From the NCBI GenBank assembly GCA_002345675.1, contig DDWL01000051.1, forward strand, positions 62,001-126,000: a stretch of DNA of 64,000 bases. Reading direction: 5' to 3'. Positions within the stretch are counted from its first letter, which is position 1; each line of letters opens with the position of its first letter. Made by a program: the position numbers and the translations under genes. Shown here piece after piece: positions 51,790 to 59,669 of this stretch. The notes beneath the pieces are model-generated. The model saw only the letters and a program-made list of their open reading frames with translations, was not told where the DNA came from and did no database searches. Origin of the DNA: Bacteroidales bacterium UBA2287. GTDB taxonomy: Bacteria; Bacteroidota; Bacteroidia; Bacteroidales; Tenuifilaceae.

Positions 51790-54105
51790 ATGCGCATAAA
51801 ACTAACTATTATTGCGGTTCTTTTTCCGCTTCTCTTTATTGGGACTAATGTTTTAGCTTCCGAAAATTCCGATACCGTTCAAAATCTTATTAAAAAATCG
51901 GAGCAAATGCTTTTGCAGAGCTCCGATTCGGCTTTAACCATTGCCCTTGCAGCAAACCGAATTGCCCTCGAACGAGGCGATGCGGTTGCGCAAATGCAGG
52001 TTCAGCATCAAATTGGTTTCATTTACTATAACCGAAATAACTTCGATTTGGCGCTTCACCACTTTCGCATTTCCTTGGAGTTGGCTCAAAAAACAGAGAA
52101 CTCTCAGGGCGAAGCTCTTGCGCTAAATAGAATTGGAAACGTACTTCATCTAAAAACCAACTACCTACAAGCGCTCGATTACTATAACAGCGCTCTCGAA
52201 ATAAATATCAAAAACGATTTTCAACCCGAAATTGCTCGAACGCTTGTGAATATTGCCAACGCATTCAGCTCAATTGGTCAGTACCAAAGGTCCATTGAGC
52301 ATTTCTTACATGCTATGGAAATTCATGAAAAAACAGGCGATCGCGAGGGCATGGCGTGGGCTTCGTTGGGAACAGCAAGGCTTTTTAAACTTTTGGCACT
52401 TTACGAAAAGGCCATGCAGTATACCGAAACAGCCCTTGGGCTGTACCGCGAACTGGAACGCGAAACGGGCAAAACAACAGGCGTTACCCTTTGCCTAAAC
52501 GAACTGGGTAGTGTTTATCAAAAAATGGGAAATTTCGACAGGGCTCAAGAGTACGTAAAAATGGTTCTCGAAATTAACGTTCGAAATGGTAATGTCCACG
52601 GGCAAGCCTCGAATTATATGAGTTTGGGAGTTATATTCTTAGAAAAAGGACAAAATGAGCAGGCTCGAACACATCTTTTAAAAGCTCTTGAACTTAAGGG
52701 TCTGGTAAGCGACAGCATCGACTTGGCTCCTTTAAACAGGTATTTAGGCGAAGTTGAGTTTCGTAGGGCTAACTATAAAGTTGCCCTTTCGTACCTGCAA
52801 AAGAGTTTAATGGTTGCCACTAAAAACAAGCAACTTTCGGAGTTGGGTCAAACATACCTAATACTAAGCCAAATTTACAAGAAACAGGGCGACTTTAGAA
52901 ACGCCTTCGAGGCGTTTACAAGCCATAGCATGTTTAAGGATAGTCTTAACGCCAGCGATATATCAAAACTGGAAATGCAGTACGAATTCGACAAGCGCGA
53001 AAAGGAGCAGGAGCTTGTTGCGCAGCAGCGCGAAACGTTTCACCAAATGCAAATGGAGCGGCAGCGAGTTGTACTTATCTTCTTTATTGTTGCCTTTGTT
53101 TTAGCCATTGGGCTTGCCATGTCGGTTTTTTACGCTTTTAGGGTAAAGCAGCGAGTAAACCGAGTACTCGTTCAGCAGAATAATGAAATTACTCGCCAAA
53201 AGGGTGAAATTGAGCAACAAAAGGAAGAAATTGAGCAGCAACGCGACTTTGTTACCAGACAGCGCGACCAAATTGCCGATCAGCAAAGGCTTATTACCGA
53301 CAGCATAACGTATGCTAGTCGTATTCAAAATGCGGTTTTGCCTACACGCCGCATTCTCGAAGAGTTGCCCTGGGAAACGTTTATTCTATATAAACCAAAG
53401 AACATTGTAAGCGGCGACTTTTACTGGTCGTCGAAGCTGAACGACGGAAAGCAACTTATTGCCGTTGCCGACTGCACAGGACATGGAGTTCCTGGTGCAT
53501 TTATGAGCATGCTTGGCATAACCTTGCTTCGCGAAATTGTAGTTCACGAAAGCCACCTTTCGCCTTCAACAATACTTTGGAAGCTTAGGGAAATGGTTAT
53601 CGATTCACTTAACCCAAAGTCGGGTCAAATTGACCAAGCCGATGGCATGGACATGGCAATTTGTATAATCGATCCACAAAATCTTAAAATGGAGTTTGCA
53701 GGAGCATATAATCCAGTTATTATTGTTAGGAAAGGTGCATTCGACGAGGCAAGATTGCCCGAAAAGTCGAGAATTACGAAATACGAAAACTGTAACTTAC
53801 TCGAAGTGCGTGGCGACAAAATGCCCGTTGGGTACTATGCCCTCGAAAATTTGCCATTTAGTAACTCTGCCATTGAACTTAAGGCTAACGATTCAATTTA
53901 CCTTTTTACCGATGGCATTATCGACCAGTTTGGCGGTGAACGAAACACTAAGTTTTTGCTTACAGCGTTAAAGGACTTGCTGGCTTCCATTCAGCACCTT
54001 AGCATGTCGTACCAAAATGCAAAAATTAAGCAAACTATCAACGATTTTATGGCCAACACCAAGCAAGTTGACGATATGCTAGTCTTGGGTATTAAAATAA
54101 AATAA
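51790..54105 (+). CDS. TPR sensor with SpoIIE/PP2C-type phosphatase domain
   Basis: A 771-residue protein: a signal peptide (1-24), extracytoplasmic TPR repeats (about 40-390; LALNRIGNVLHLKTNYLQAL, ARTLVNIANAFSSIGQY), a membrane helix (about 426-450), a Gln-rich coiled coil (QQKEEIEQQRDFVTRQRDQ) and a C-terminal SpoIIE-like phosphatase (about 505-771) with SGDFYW, AVADCTGHGVPGAFMSMLG and a late TDGIIDQFGG. These phosphatases strip phosphate from serine or threonine, often on anti-anti-sigma factors. No partner kinase or STAS gene is adjacent. Confidence 0.94.
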   Translation: MRIKLTIIAVLFPLLFIGTNVLASENSDTVQNLIKKSEQMLLQSSDSALTIALAANRIALERGDAVAQMQVQHQIGFIYYNRNNFDLALHHFRISLELAQKTENSQGEALALNRIGNVLHLKTNYLQALDYYNSALEINIKNDFQPEIARTLVNIANAFSSIGQYQRSIEHFLHAMEIHEKTGDREGMAWASLGTARLFKLLALYEKAMQYTETALGLYRELERETGKTTGVTLCLNELGSVYQKMGNFDRAQEYVKMVLEINVRNGNVHGQASNYMSLGVIFLEKGQNEQARTHLLKALELKGLVSDSIDLAPLNRYLGEVEFRRANYKVALSYLQKSLMVATKNKQLSELGQTYLILSQIYKKQGDFRNAFEAFTSHSMFKDSLNASDISKLEMQYEFDKREKEQELVAQQRETFHQMQMERQRVVLIFFIVAFVLAIGLAMSVFYAFRVKQRVNRVLVQQNNEITRQKGEIEQQKEEIEQQRDFVTRQRDQIADQQRLITDSITYASRIQNAVLPTRRILEELPWETFILYKPKNIVSGDFYWSSKLNDGKQLIAVADCTGHGVPGAFMSMLGITLLREIVVHESHLSPSTILWKLREMVIDSLNPKSGQIDQADGMDMAICIIDPQNLKMEFAGAYNPVIIVRKGAFDEARLPEKSRITKYENCNLLEVRGDKMPVGYYALENLPFSNSAIELKANDSIYLFTDGIIDQFGGERNTKFLLTALKDLLASIQHLSMSYQNAKIKQTINDFMANTKQVDDMLVLGIKIK

Positions 54106-54140
54106 CCTAAGTTCGATGAAGGTCGAAAAAAATGCTGTAT

Positions 54141-54295
54141 AATAAGGTAATAAGGTTTTTCTTGGAGTAGAAATTTTAGTTACTAAGGTTGAAAGTAATT
54201 GAATAAGGTTTTTAAAAACGACTTAAAACCTTATTTATTCAATAAACCTTAGTAGAAATAGTGTTTCCGAATGTTTTTTACCTTATTCCCTTATT
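54141..54295. repeat. ~155-bp nested inverted repeat (MITE-like)
   Basis: Outer arms aataaggtaataagg (54141-54155) and ccttattcccttatt (54281-54295) are near complements. Inside, 54183-54252 forms a second inverted repeat (ctaaggttgaaagtaattga against its mirrored ending at ccttag). AT-rich, no ORF; it is unrelated in sequence to the element at 35173 but similar in length. Confidence 0.65.
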
Positions 54296-54354
54296 TGTAA
54301 ACCAAATACGTTTGGGTAAATGACATCGAAATTGCGTAAAAGTAATGGGTATAA

Positions 54355-54594
54355 TTAAAACTTCTTGGCAGTAATAATTACACTCTCGGTATGCACGTAT
54401 CCAGTGCCATGCGTAATACTGCCTGAGATTATAGGGTTTATCGACATTACAGAATACCCATCCTTGTACAGTTTGTTGCATTGAATTTCAATCTCTTTCG
54501 AAAGGTCGTCGGAATCAACTACGCTCGAAACCTCGTTAGTTTCGCTATTAGTCCAAAAAGTTGAGCGAGTATGAATAGTAATGGTTTTATACAT
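54355..54594 (-). CDS. Conserved-looking small protein of unknown function
   Basis: A 79-residue soluble protein starting MYKTITIHTRSTFWTNSET and ending ESVIITAKKF. It has alternating beta-like and helical stretches, a single Cys and no signal peptide. It is preferred over the overlapping frame on the same strand because of its balanced composition and ATG placement. Unknown family. Confidence 0.6.
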   Translation of the reverse strand: MYKTITIHTRSTFWTNSETNEVSSVVDSDDLSKEIEIQCNKLYKDGYSVMSINPIISGSITHGTGYVHTESVIITAKKF

Positions 54595-54679
54595 AGTGAA
54601 TAGGCTTTAGGGGTTCCGTGTTTTACGCTAAGCTAAAATGTAAAGTTACCTAAAATGCTAGAATATTTTTAGCAATAAT

Positions 54680-54990
54680 GGTAAAGGGGGCACGCAGATT
54701 ACCCGGATTTCCGCAGAATTGTTGTTTAACTCACTTTAGTCTGCGTTTATCTGCGATATCTGCGAGATATATTGAATTGTATTTCACGCGGATTACGCTG
54801 ATTTACGCAGAATTTTTGGTTGCTTTAATTTTCATCTGCGGCATCTGCGAGATCTGCGAGATATATTGAATTGTATTTCACGCGGATTACGCTGATTTAC
54901 GCAGAAATAAAGTTGATGAGATTTACATCTGCGACTTCTGCGTTATCTGCGAGAGCCTGTTATCTGCACTATCTGCGAGAAAAAAACTTG
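54680..54990. repeat. Direct and inverted 'ctgcg' repeat block
   Basis: A 94-bp period: tgcgagatatattgaattgt...cgcagaa occurs at 54761-54812 and again at 54855-54906 with near identity. Each unit is also internally palindromic (cacgcggattacgctgattt against tctgcg...). Flanking tracts repeat 'atctgcgagatctgcgag'. Known as an intergenic repeat type in Bacteroidota, from memory. It precedes the T9SS protein gene. Confidence 0.75.
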
Positions 54991-55107
54991 AAAACTTAAT
55001 ATTGAAGTTCAAAATATTTACGAATTGTTAACGCTACCATTTATATAAATTGTAACTTTGAAGCCATTTCATTATTTTTTTTGTTAAACTAAAAACTAAA
55101 TTAGCCT

Positions 55108-56157
55108 ATGAAACTTAAAAATTTACTAACAACAACGCTTGTCGCTTCAGCTCTTTTGCTGTCATCTGGTTCGGTAATGGGTCAATTATTACTCACCGAA
55201 GATTTTAACTATACAGTAGGTGAATTTATTGGCGGTAATGGAGATGCAGGTGCAGTTTCAAACAATTGGACAACTCACTCTGTTACAGCAGGTCAAACAA
55301 CTACACTTGACATTATCGAAGGCAGTTTAACTTATTCAGGCTTAGCTGCTTCAACTGGAAATAAAGTATTTATTCCAGGTGCAAACACAACAGTATCCAG
55401 AGACGTTAATCGTCCATTTGTTGGTGGTACAGAAAAAGTAATGTATTTCTCTGCTCTTGTTAATATTGTCGATGCTACACAGTTAAGTGTTGACGGTGAC
55501 TATTTTATGAGTTTTGGAGCAACAGACGGAAGTGCTGTTACTGTTTTAGGTGCAAGAACTGGAGTTAAATCTTCTGGAACTGGGTTTAGATTTCTAATAA
55601 GAAACCATTCAGGAGGAACGCCAACTTGGACTGACAATGGTCAGGACTTGGCTTTTGGAACAACATATTTAATTGTTGTAAAATACGATATTAATGCAGC
55701 TCTTACAGTAGCTACGATGTGGGTAAATCCAACAGGTCTTGGAGGTGCTGAGCCAGCAGGTGGGTTTTCTAATAATTCAGGTACTGCAAATACTTTCATA
55801 GAATTCAAATCGATCTGCATTAGAAACGGAGGAAATACTCCTAAGGCAAACATCGACGAAATTCGTGTTGGAACAACTTGGGCAAGTGTTACTCCTTTAG
55901 CAACTGGTGTCGAAACTAATGGTGCTTTTGCAAACTTTACCGCTTATCCAAATCCATTTAGCAACCAAATTACAATTAGCAATCCAGCTGCTGTTAAAAG
56001 AGTTGTTGTTTCTAACTTAATTGGACAAAACGTACTTGACATTAGCTCCAACGGTACTGCTACAATTGAAACATCTAGTCTTTCTGCAGGTGTTTATATG
56101 GTAAGTTTTGTTGCCGAAAATGGCACTCGTTTGGTTAAGAAAATGATTAAGAAATAA
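55108..56157 (+). CDS. T9SS-exported protein with LamG-like domain
   Basis: A 349-residue protein. A signal peptide (1-25, MKLKNLLTTTLVASALLLSS) precedes a roughly 220-residue beta-sandwich-like domain (ILLTEDFNY..., YFSALVNIV, FIEFKSICIRNGG). The last 80 residues form a T9SS sorting domain (FANFTAYPNPFSNQITISNP ... LSAGVYMVSF) ending KKMIKK, closely like that of the giant protein ending at 27442. A -7-like TAACTTTG is at 55053-55060. A strong terminator follows. Ligand unknown. Confidence 0.88.
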   Translation: MKLKNLLTTTLVASALLLSSGSVMGQLLLTEDFNYTVGEFIGGNGDAGAVSNNWTTHSVTAGQTTTLDIIEGSLTYSGLAASTGNKVFIPGANTTVSRDVNRPFVGGTEKVMYFSALVNIVDATQLSVDGDYFMSFGATDGSAVTVLGARTGVKSSGTGFRFLIRNHSGGTPTWTDNGQDLAFGTTYLIVVKYDINAALTVATMWVNPTGLGGAEPAGGFSNNSGTANTFIEFKSICIRNGGNTPKANIDEIRVGTTWASVTPLATGVETNGAFANFTAYPNPFSNQITISNPAAVKRVVVSNLIGQNVLDISSNGTATIETSSLSAGVYMVSFVAENGTRLVKKMIKK

Positions 56158-56177
56158 TTATTTTTTACTTTTTTGGA

Positions 56178-56216
56178 AGCCCTGCTCCGATGTTATTCGG
56201 AACAGGGTTTTTTTAT
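56178..56216 (+). terminator. Terminator after the T9SS protein gene
   Basis: agccctgctccga (56178-56190) pairs with tcggaacagggtt (56197-56209) with one mismatch, then runs into seven Ts, 20 bp past the stop. Confidence 0.85.
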
Positions 56217-56220
56217 TTTA

Positions 56221-56251
56221 GTCGGGGCGCGACTCCGAGTCGCACTCCGAC
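56221..56251. repeat. GC-rich REP-like hairpin
   Basis: gtcgg...gcgact-ccg-agtcgc...ccgac forms a perfect inner stem and an outer 5-bp stem. It stands out sharply in AT-rich surroundings, right after the terminator. Confidence 0.6.
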
Positions 56252-56704
56252 TATTAAAAGTGGTTATTTGACGTTTTCAAGTCATGTGGACGTTGAAAAA
56301 TAATGTCGGATTGTTTTAAATCTACATTTTCCCCGCTGAAGCACGATTCCTCTCGTGTGGAAACAACAACCCGAGACACCTAACTTGTAAGTATTACAGT
56401 TGTTGAATGTATATTAATCTTGTGTCTTTTAGACAGTGATGGCTAGCTGATTAAACCCAAACGATGAAAATGCTACAACGGCATAATTTTAACATTTTGC
56501 GGTTAATTTTAATGTAAAACTAAAAATTGAAAATGTAAAATGTAAAGAACCTTGCCTGCAAGATGCCGGACATTTCTCCCAGCTGCTAGTCTTCGCTTAA
56601 CGTTGAAAAGCCACATAGCAGAGGCATTAAGACTAATTAAACAACAACCAAACAGCCTCTTAACACTTTTTAAGTGAATTATTTTCATTTTTTTACTACT
56701 ATGT
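56252..56704. other. Gene-less stretch before the PspC operon
   Basis: About 450 bp; the only minus-strand frame (56509-56739) looks spurious. I see no RNA gene or clear repeat; it is AT-rich apart from a short patch near 56560-56600. Confidence 0.5.
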
Positions 56705-56736
56705 TTTGCATAGTATATTTTCGTATTATATATTTG
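56705..56736 (+). promoter_or_regulatory. Promoter of the PspC-PadR-PspC operon
   Basis: TTTG (56705-56708), 20-bp spacer, TATATTTG (56729-56736); a full match to the Bacteroidota consensus, 41 bp before the first ATG. Confidence 0.65.
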
Positions 56737-56777
56737 CATCGTAATAATACCATTTTACACACCTTACACTTAATGCC

Positions 56778-57350
56778 ATGAAAAAAACAGTATCGGTTAG
56801 TTTAGGAGGCGTAGCCTTTACACTCGAAGAGGATGCATACCGCATTCTCGACACTTACATTGAGCAGCTTAAAGTTCGCTTTGCCAGCGAAAAGGACTGC
56901 CACGAAATTGTAGCCGACATTGAGTCGCGAATGGCCGAACACTTAAAGGAAAAGGCGCTATCGCCTGTTCATGTAATTGCGTCCGAAGACATTAAGAAGG
57001 TTATTGCAATTATGGGGCAACCCAACGACTTGGGCGATGGCGCTTCATCGTCATCAAGTAGCGACTGGAGCTACCAAAACAAAAAGTACCGCCGAATGTT
57101 TCGCGACCCCGACAATAGGCTAATTGGCGGCGTTGCTGCAGGTATGGGCGCTTACTTTAAAACCGACCCGCTCCTTTTCCGTATTCTTTTTGCCATAACG
57201 GCATTTTGGGGCGGCATAGGCGGAATTGTTTACCTAATTCTATGGGCAGTACTTCCCGAAGCGCTAACCGCAGCCGAAAAGCTCGAAATGCGGGGCGAAC
57301 CTGTTACCGCCGAAAATATAGGTCGCACTTTTTCGAATACAGATAAATAA
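56778..57350 (+). CDS. PspC-domain protein
   Basis: A 190-residue protein. The N-terminal region (1-90; SLGGVAFTLEEDAYRILDTY, a helical domain with ADIESRMAEHLKE) precedes a PspC domain (about 107-175) with RDPDNRLIGGVAAGMGAYF and a hydrophobic helix LLFRILFAITAFWGGIGGIVYLILW. PspC relatives sense envelope stress at the inner membrane. The first ~90 residues and the PspC core match the larger protein two genes downstream. It is followed 18 bp later by a PadR regulator. Confidence 0.9.
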   Translation: MKKTVSVSLGGVAFTLEEDAYRILDTYIEQLKVRFASEKDCHEIVADIESRMAEHLKEKALSPVHVIASEDIKKVIAIMGQPNDLGDGASSSSSSDWSYQNKKYRRMFRDPDNRLIGGVAAGMGAYFKTDPLLFRILFAITAFWGGIGGIVYLILWAVLPEALTAAEKLEMRGEPVTAENIGRTFSNTDK

Positions 57351-57368
57351 CAAGTAAAAAAAGAAACT

Positions 57369-57698
57369 ATGAGCGTAGAAAATGCTAATGCGCAAATGCG
57401 CAAAGGGGTTCTCGAACTTTGCATACTGTCGGTGCTTTCGAGGGGCGATGCCTACACCACCGATTTAATAAATACCCTAAAGGATGCTAAAATGATTGTT
57501 GTAGAGGGAACCCTTTACCCAATGCTAAACCGACAGAAAAATGCTGGCTTTCTTAGCTACCGCTGGGAAGAATCGCCACAAGGACCTCCACGAAAATACT
57601 ATGCAATTACGGAGCAAGGTCGCGAATACCTCTCCGATATCGACAAGGGTTGGGCTCAACTTGTTGAAACAGTTAATGCAATTAGGAATAACCAGTAA
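57369..57698 (+). CDS. PadR-family transcriptional regulator
   Basis: A 109-residue winged-helix protein: GVLELCILSVLSRGDAYTTD, EGTLYPMLNRQKNAGFLSY and SPQGPPRKYYAITEQGREYL, the standard PadR core with little C-terminal dimerisation helix. It probably represses its own operon, with PspC genes on both sides, but the operator cannot be seen. Confidence 0.95.
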   Translation: MSVENANAQMRKGVLELCILSVLSRGDAYTTDLINTLKDAKMIVVEGTLYPMLNRQKNAGFLSYRWEESPQGPPRKYYAITEQGREYLSDIDKGWAQLVETVNAIRNNQ

Positions 57699-57709
57699 AA
57701 ACCTTAACC

Positions 57710-59284
57710 ATGAAAAAAACTGTAAAAGTTAGTTTGGCTGGAATGGCATTTTCGCTCGAAGAGGATGCTTACCAAACACTAAATTTATACCTCGATGCCA
57801 TTAGGGCAAAGTTAGGAGCAGGAAAGGAAACCGACGAAATTCTTCATGATATTGAGGAAAGAACTTCGGAACTTTTTTCGGAAATGCTTAAAGGCTCCGA
57901 CACGGTAAACATTGAAATGGTTAACAGTGTAATGGAAACGCTAGGAAAACCTGAGGACATAGCAGGCGACACTAACGAAGCCAACTCGAATGCTACATTC
58001 GAATCGACAAGTGTAGGCTCGACAAAAAGACTCTATCGCGACAGCGAAAATGCAGTAATTGCTGGAGTTTGCTCGGGACTTGGGGCATATTTTAATGTCG
58101 ACCCAATAGTTTTTCGCATTATTTTTATTGCACTATTTTTTGCCACAGGACTGGGGTTAATCCTTTACGTTGTTCTTTGGATTGCTGCGCCTAGGGCATT
58201 AACATCGAAGCAAAAACTCGAAATGAGGGGAGAACCAATTAACCTCGAGAATATTGAGAAGAATATAAAAAAGGAATACGAGGCAGTTAAAGCCAACCTA
58301 AACAGCAAACAATCGAAAGAAACTGTGGATAAAAGCATTTCCTTTTTCAGCAAATTCTTTCTTGCTATAATTAAAGTAATTGGGGTTTTTGTAAAAGTTA
58401 TAGGAATTATAATTGCTATTTTCCTAATCATAATTGGCTCATTAGCCTTAGTGGCTGTTATTGGGTCAGTCTTTTTTGGTGGCATGGCGCTATCGGTAAT
58501 TTCGGAGCGATTTGGCGACATTTCAATTACCGAACTGCTAACATCAACATTCGACCTTGGGTCGATAGCATGGGTTTCGATTCCTGTTTTTTTAATAATT
58601 GCCATTCCACTCGTTGGGCTTATCTTTTTAGGCATCCGTATTATTTTCAACTTTCAATTTCGAAACGCCCTATTTTCATCAACAGCAGCTCTGGTTTGGG
58701 TTGGGTCCATTGTAGTTCTTGCAGTAACCCTATTTTTACAGGCTCGCAGTTTCACAATACGCGAAAAAGTTGTTGAAACAATTACCATTAGCGTTCCCGA
58801 GGGTTGTAAAACGCTTACGGTAGAAGCCTTAACCAAAGGCGATAGCACCTTTACTGGCCCTAACAAACCAATTAATGTAGACGACTACATACTTGGAGTA
58901 AGTAAAACACAATATAGCATATACGGAAAGCCAAGCATAACAATTGGCAAAGCCACAGGCGACAACTACGAGCTTGTAATCGAAAAAAAATCGAGAGGTG
59001 CCACCGAAGCAAGTGCAATACAAAGTGCAATGAACCTAAACTACAGCTACACTTTAACCGATTCCGTTTTAAAATTCAACCCTTACTTTAGCCTTGAAGA
59101 TGGCGAAAAGTGGAGAGTTCAAGAATTACAAATTACGCTTAATGTTCCCGTTGGCAAGCGAATTTATATAGCAAAAAACCTTGAGGAAATACTAAGTAAT
59201 AACCAAGAGGTTTGCCTTTGCTGGCCCGACGAGCTAATTGGGAAAACGTGGGTTATGCGCAAGGAGCGTATGGTGGAGTACTAG
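57710..59284 (+). CDS. Large PspC-domain membrane protein with C-terminal domain
   Basis: A 524-residue protein. The N-terminal region (about 1-80) and PspC domain (about 105-165; RDSENAVIAGVCSGLGAYF) match the 190-residue protein at 56778. It is extended by a coiled region, four to five membrane helices (about 205-350) and a roughly 170-residue beta-rich domain (from about 350; TITISVPEGCKTLTVEAL) that may lie outside the membrane. Twelve bases separate it from padR. Its role is likely in envelope-stress sensing. Confidence 0.9.
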   Translation: MKKTVKVSLAGMAFSLEEDAYQTLNLYLDAIRAKLGAGKETDEILHDIEERTSELFSEMLKGSDTVNIEMVNSVMETLGKPEDIAGDTNEANSNATFESTSVGSTKRLYRDSENAVIAGVCSGLGAYFNVDPIVFRIIFIALFFATGLGLILYVVLWIAAPRALTSKQKLEMRGEPINLENIEKNIKKEYEAVKANLNSKQSKETVDKSISFFSKFFLAIIKVIGVFVKVIGIIIAIFLIIIGSLALVAVIGSVFFGGMALSVISERFGDISITELLTSTFDLGSIAWVSIPVFLIIAIPLVGLIFLGIRIIFNFQFRNALFSSTAALVWVGSIVVLAVTLFLQARSFTIREKVVETITISVPEGCKTLTVEALTKGDSTFTGPNKPINVDDYILGVSKTQYSIYGKPSITIGKATGDNYELVIEKKSRGATEASAIQSAMNLNYSYTLTDSVLKFNPYFSLEDGEKWRVQELQITLNVPVGKRIYIAKNLEEILSNNQEVCLCWPDELIGKTWVMRKERMVEY

Positions 59285-59351
59285 TACAAACCATCTAAAC
59301 CACCTATAAATATTGAGAAATAAAAAAAATGATGTAGTTTATTAAATTTAT

Positions 59352-59382
59352 TTTGTTGTTTCCAAAAAGGGTTTTATCTTTG
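59352..59382 (+). promoter_or_regulatory. Promoter of tRNA-Gln
   Basis: TTTG (59352-59355), 19-bp spacer, TATCTTTG (59375-59382), matching the consensus; 25 bp before the tRNA. Confidence 0.75.
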
Positions 59383-59407
59383 CCACGCTTTAAAAGGCAC
59401 TTACGAT

Positions 59408-59478
59408 TGACCTATGGTGTAAAGGTAGCACAGCAGATTTTGGTTCTGTTAGTCTAGGTTCGAATCCTGGTAGGTCAA
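59408..59478 (+). tRNA. tRNA-Gln (anticodon TTG)
   Basis: A 71-nt tRNA: acceptor arms tgaccta and taggtca, D-loop ggtgtaaaggtagca, anticodon stem gcaga/tctgt with loop ttttggt (anticodon TTG, reading CAA), T arm ctaggttcgaatcctgg. Discriminator A; CCA not encoded. Confidence 0.96.
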
Positions 59479-59488
59479 CAAAAAAGTT

Positions 59489-59522
59489 AAAAACCCTTGT
59501 CGTTTGGCAAGGGTTTTTTTGT
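59489..59522 (+). terminator. Terminator after tRNA-Gln
   Basis: aaaacccttg and caagggtttt pair around a short loop, then run into a T tract (to 59522), 11 bp past the tRNA. Confidence 0.85.
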
Positions 59523-59669
59523 TTTTAGCATACTAATTCGAGCGCTTTTCTGTTTAATTTACGGTTTTTTAGCTTTAAACAGAGTATGCTGTAAACTTTT
59601 TAAACCAAAAATCGTCATACATTTGTTTTTCTTGTAAATACAATTACAAACCTACCGAAATATCAACCT

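Noticed and set aside
54278..54481. 67-codon minus-strand frame overlapping the 79-residue small protein
   Set aside because: It extends into the inverted-repeat element and has a poorer composition than the 54355-54594 frame.
49227..54990. CRISPR array at the two direct-repeat blocks
   Set aside because: The repeats have no unique spacers of constant length, and no cas genes are nearby.
56509..56739. 76-codon minus-strand frame before the PspC operon
   Set aside because: It covers the clear promoter at 56705-56736 of the plus-strand operon and has no recognisable domain.
58165..58650. 161-codon minus-strand frame in the large PspC gene
   Set aside because: It mirrors the membrane-helix codons of the PspC protein; Ile/Thr/Lys-rich composition is that of an antisense shadow.
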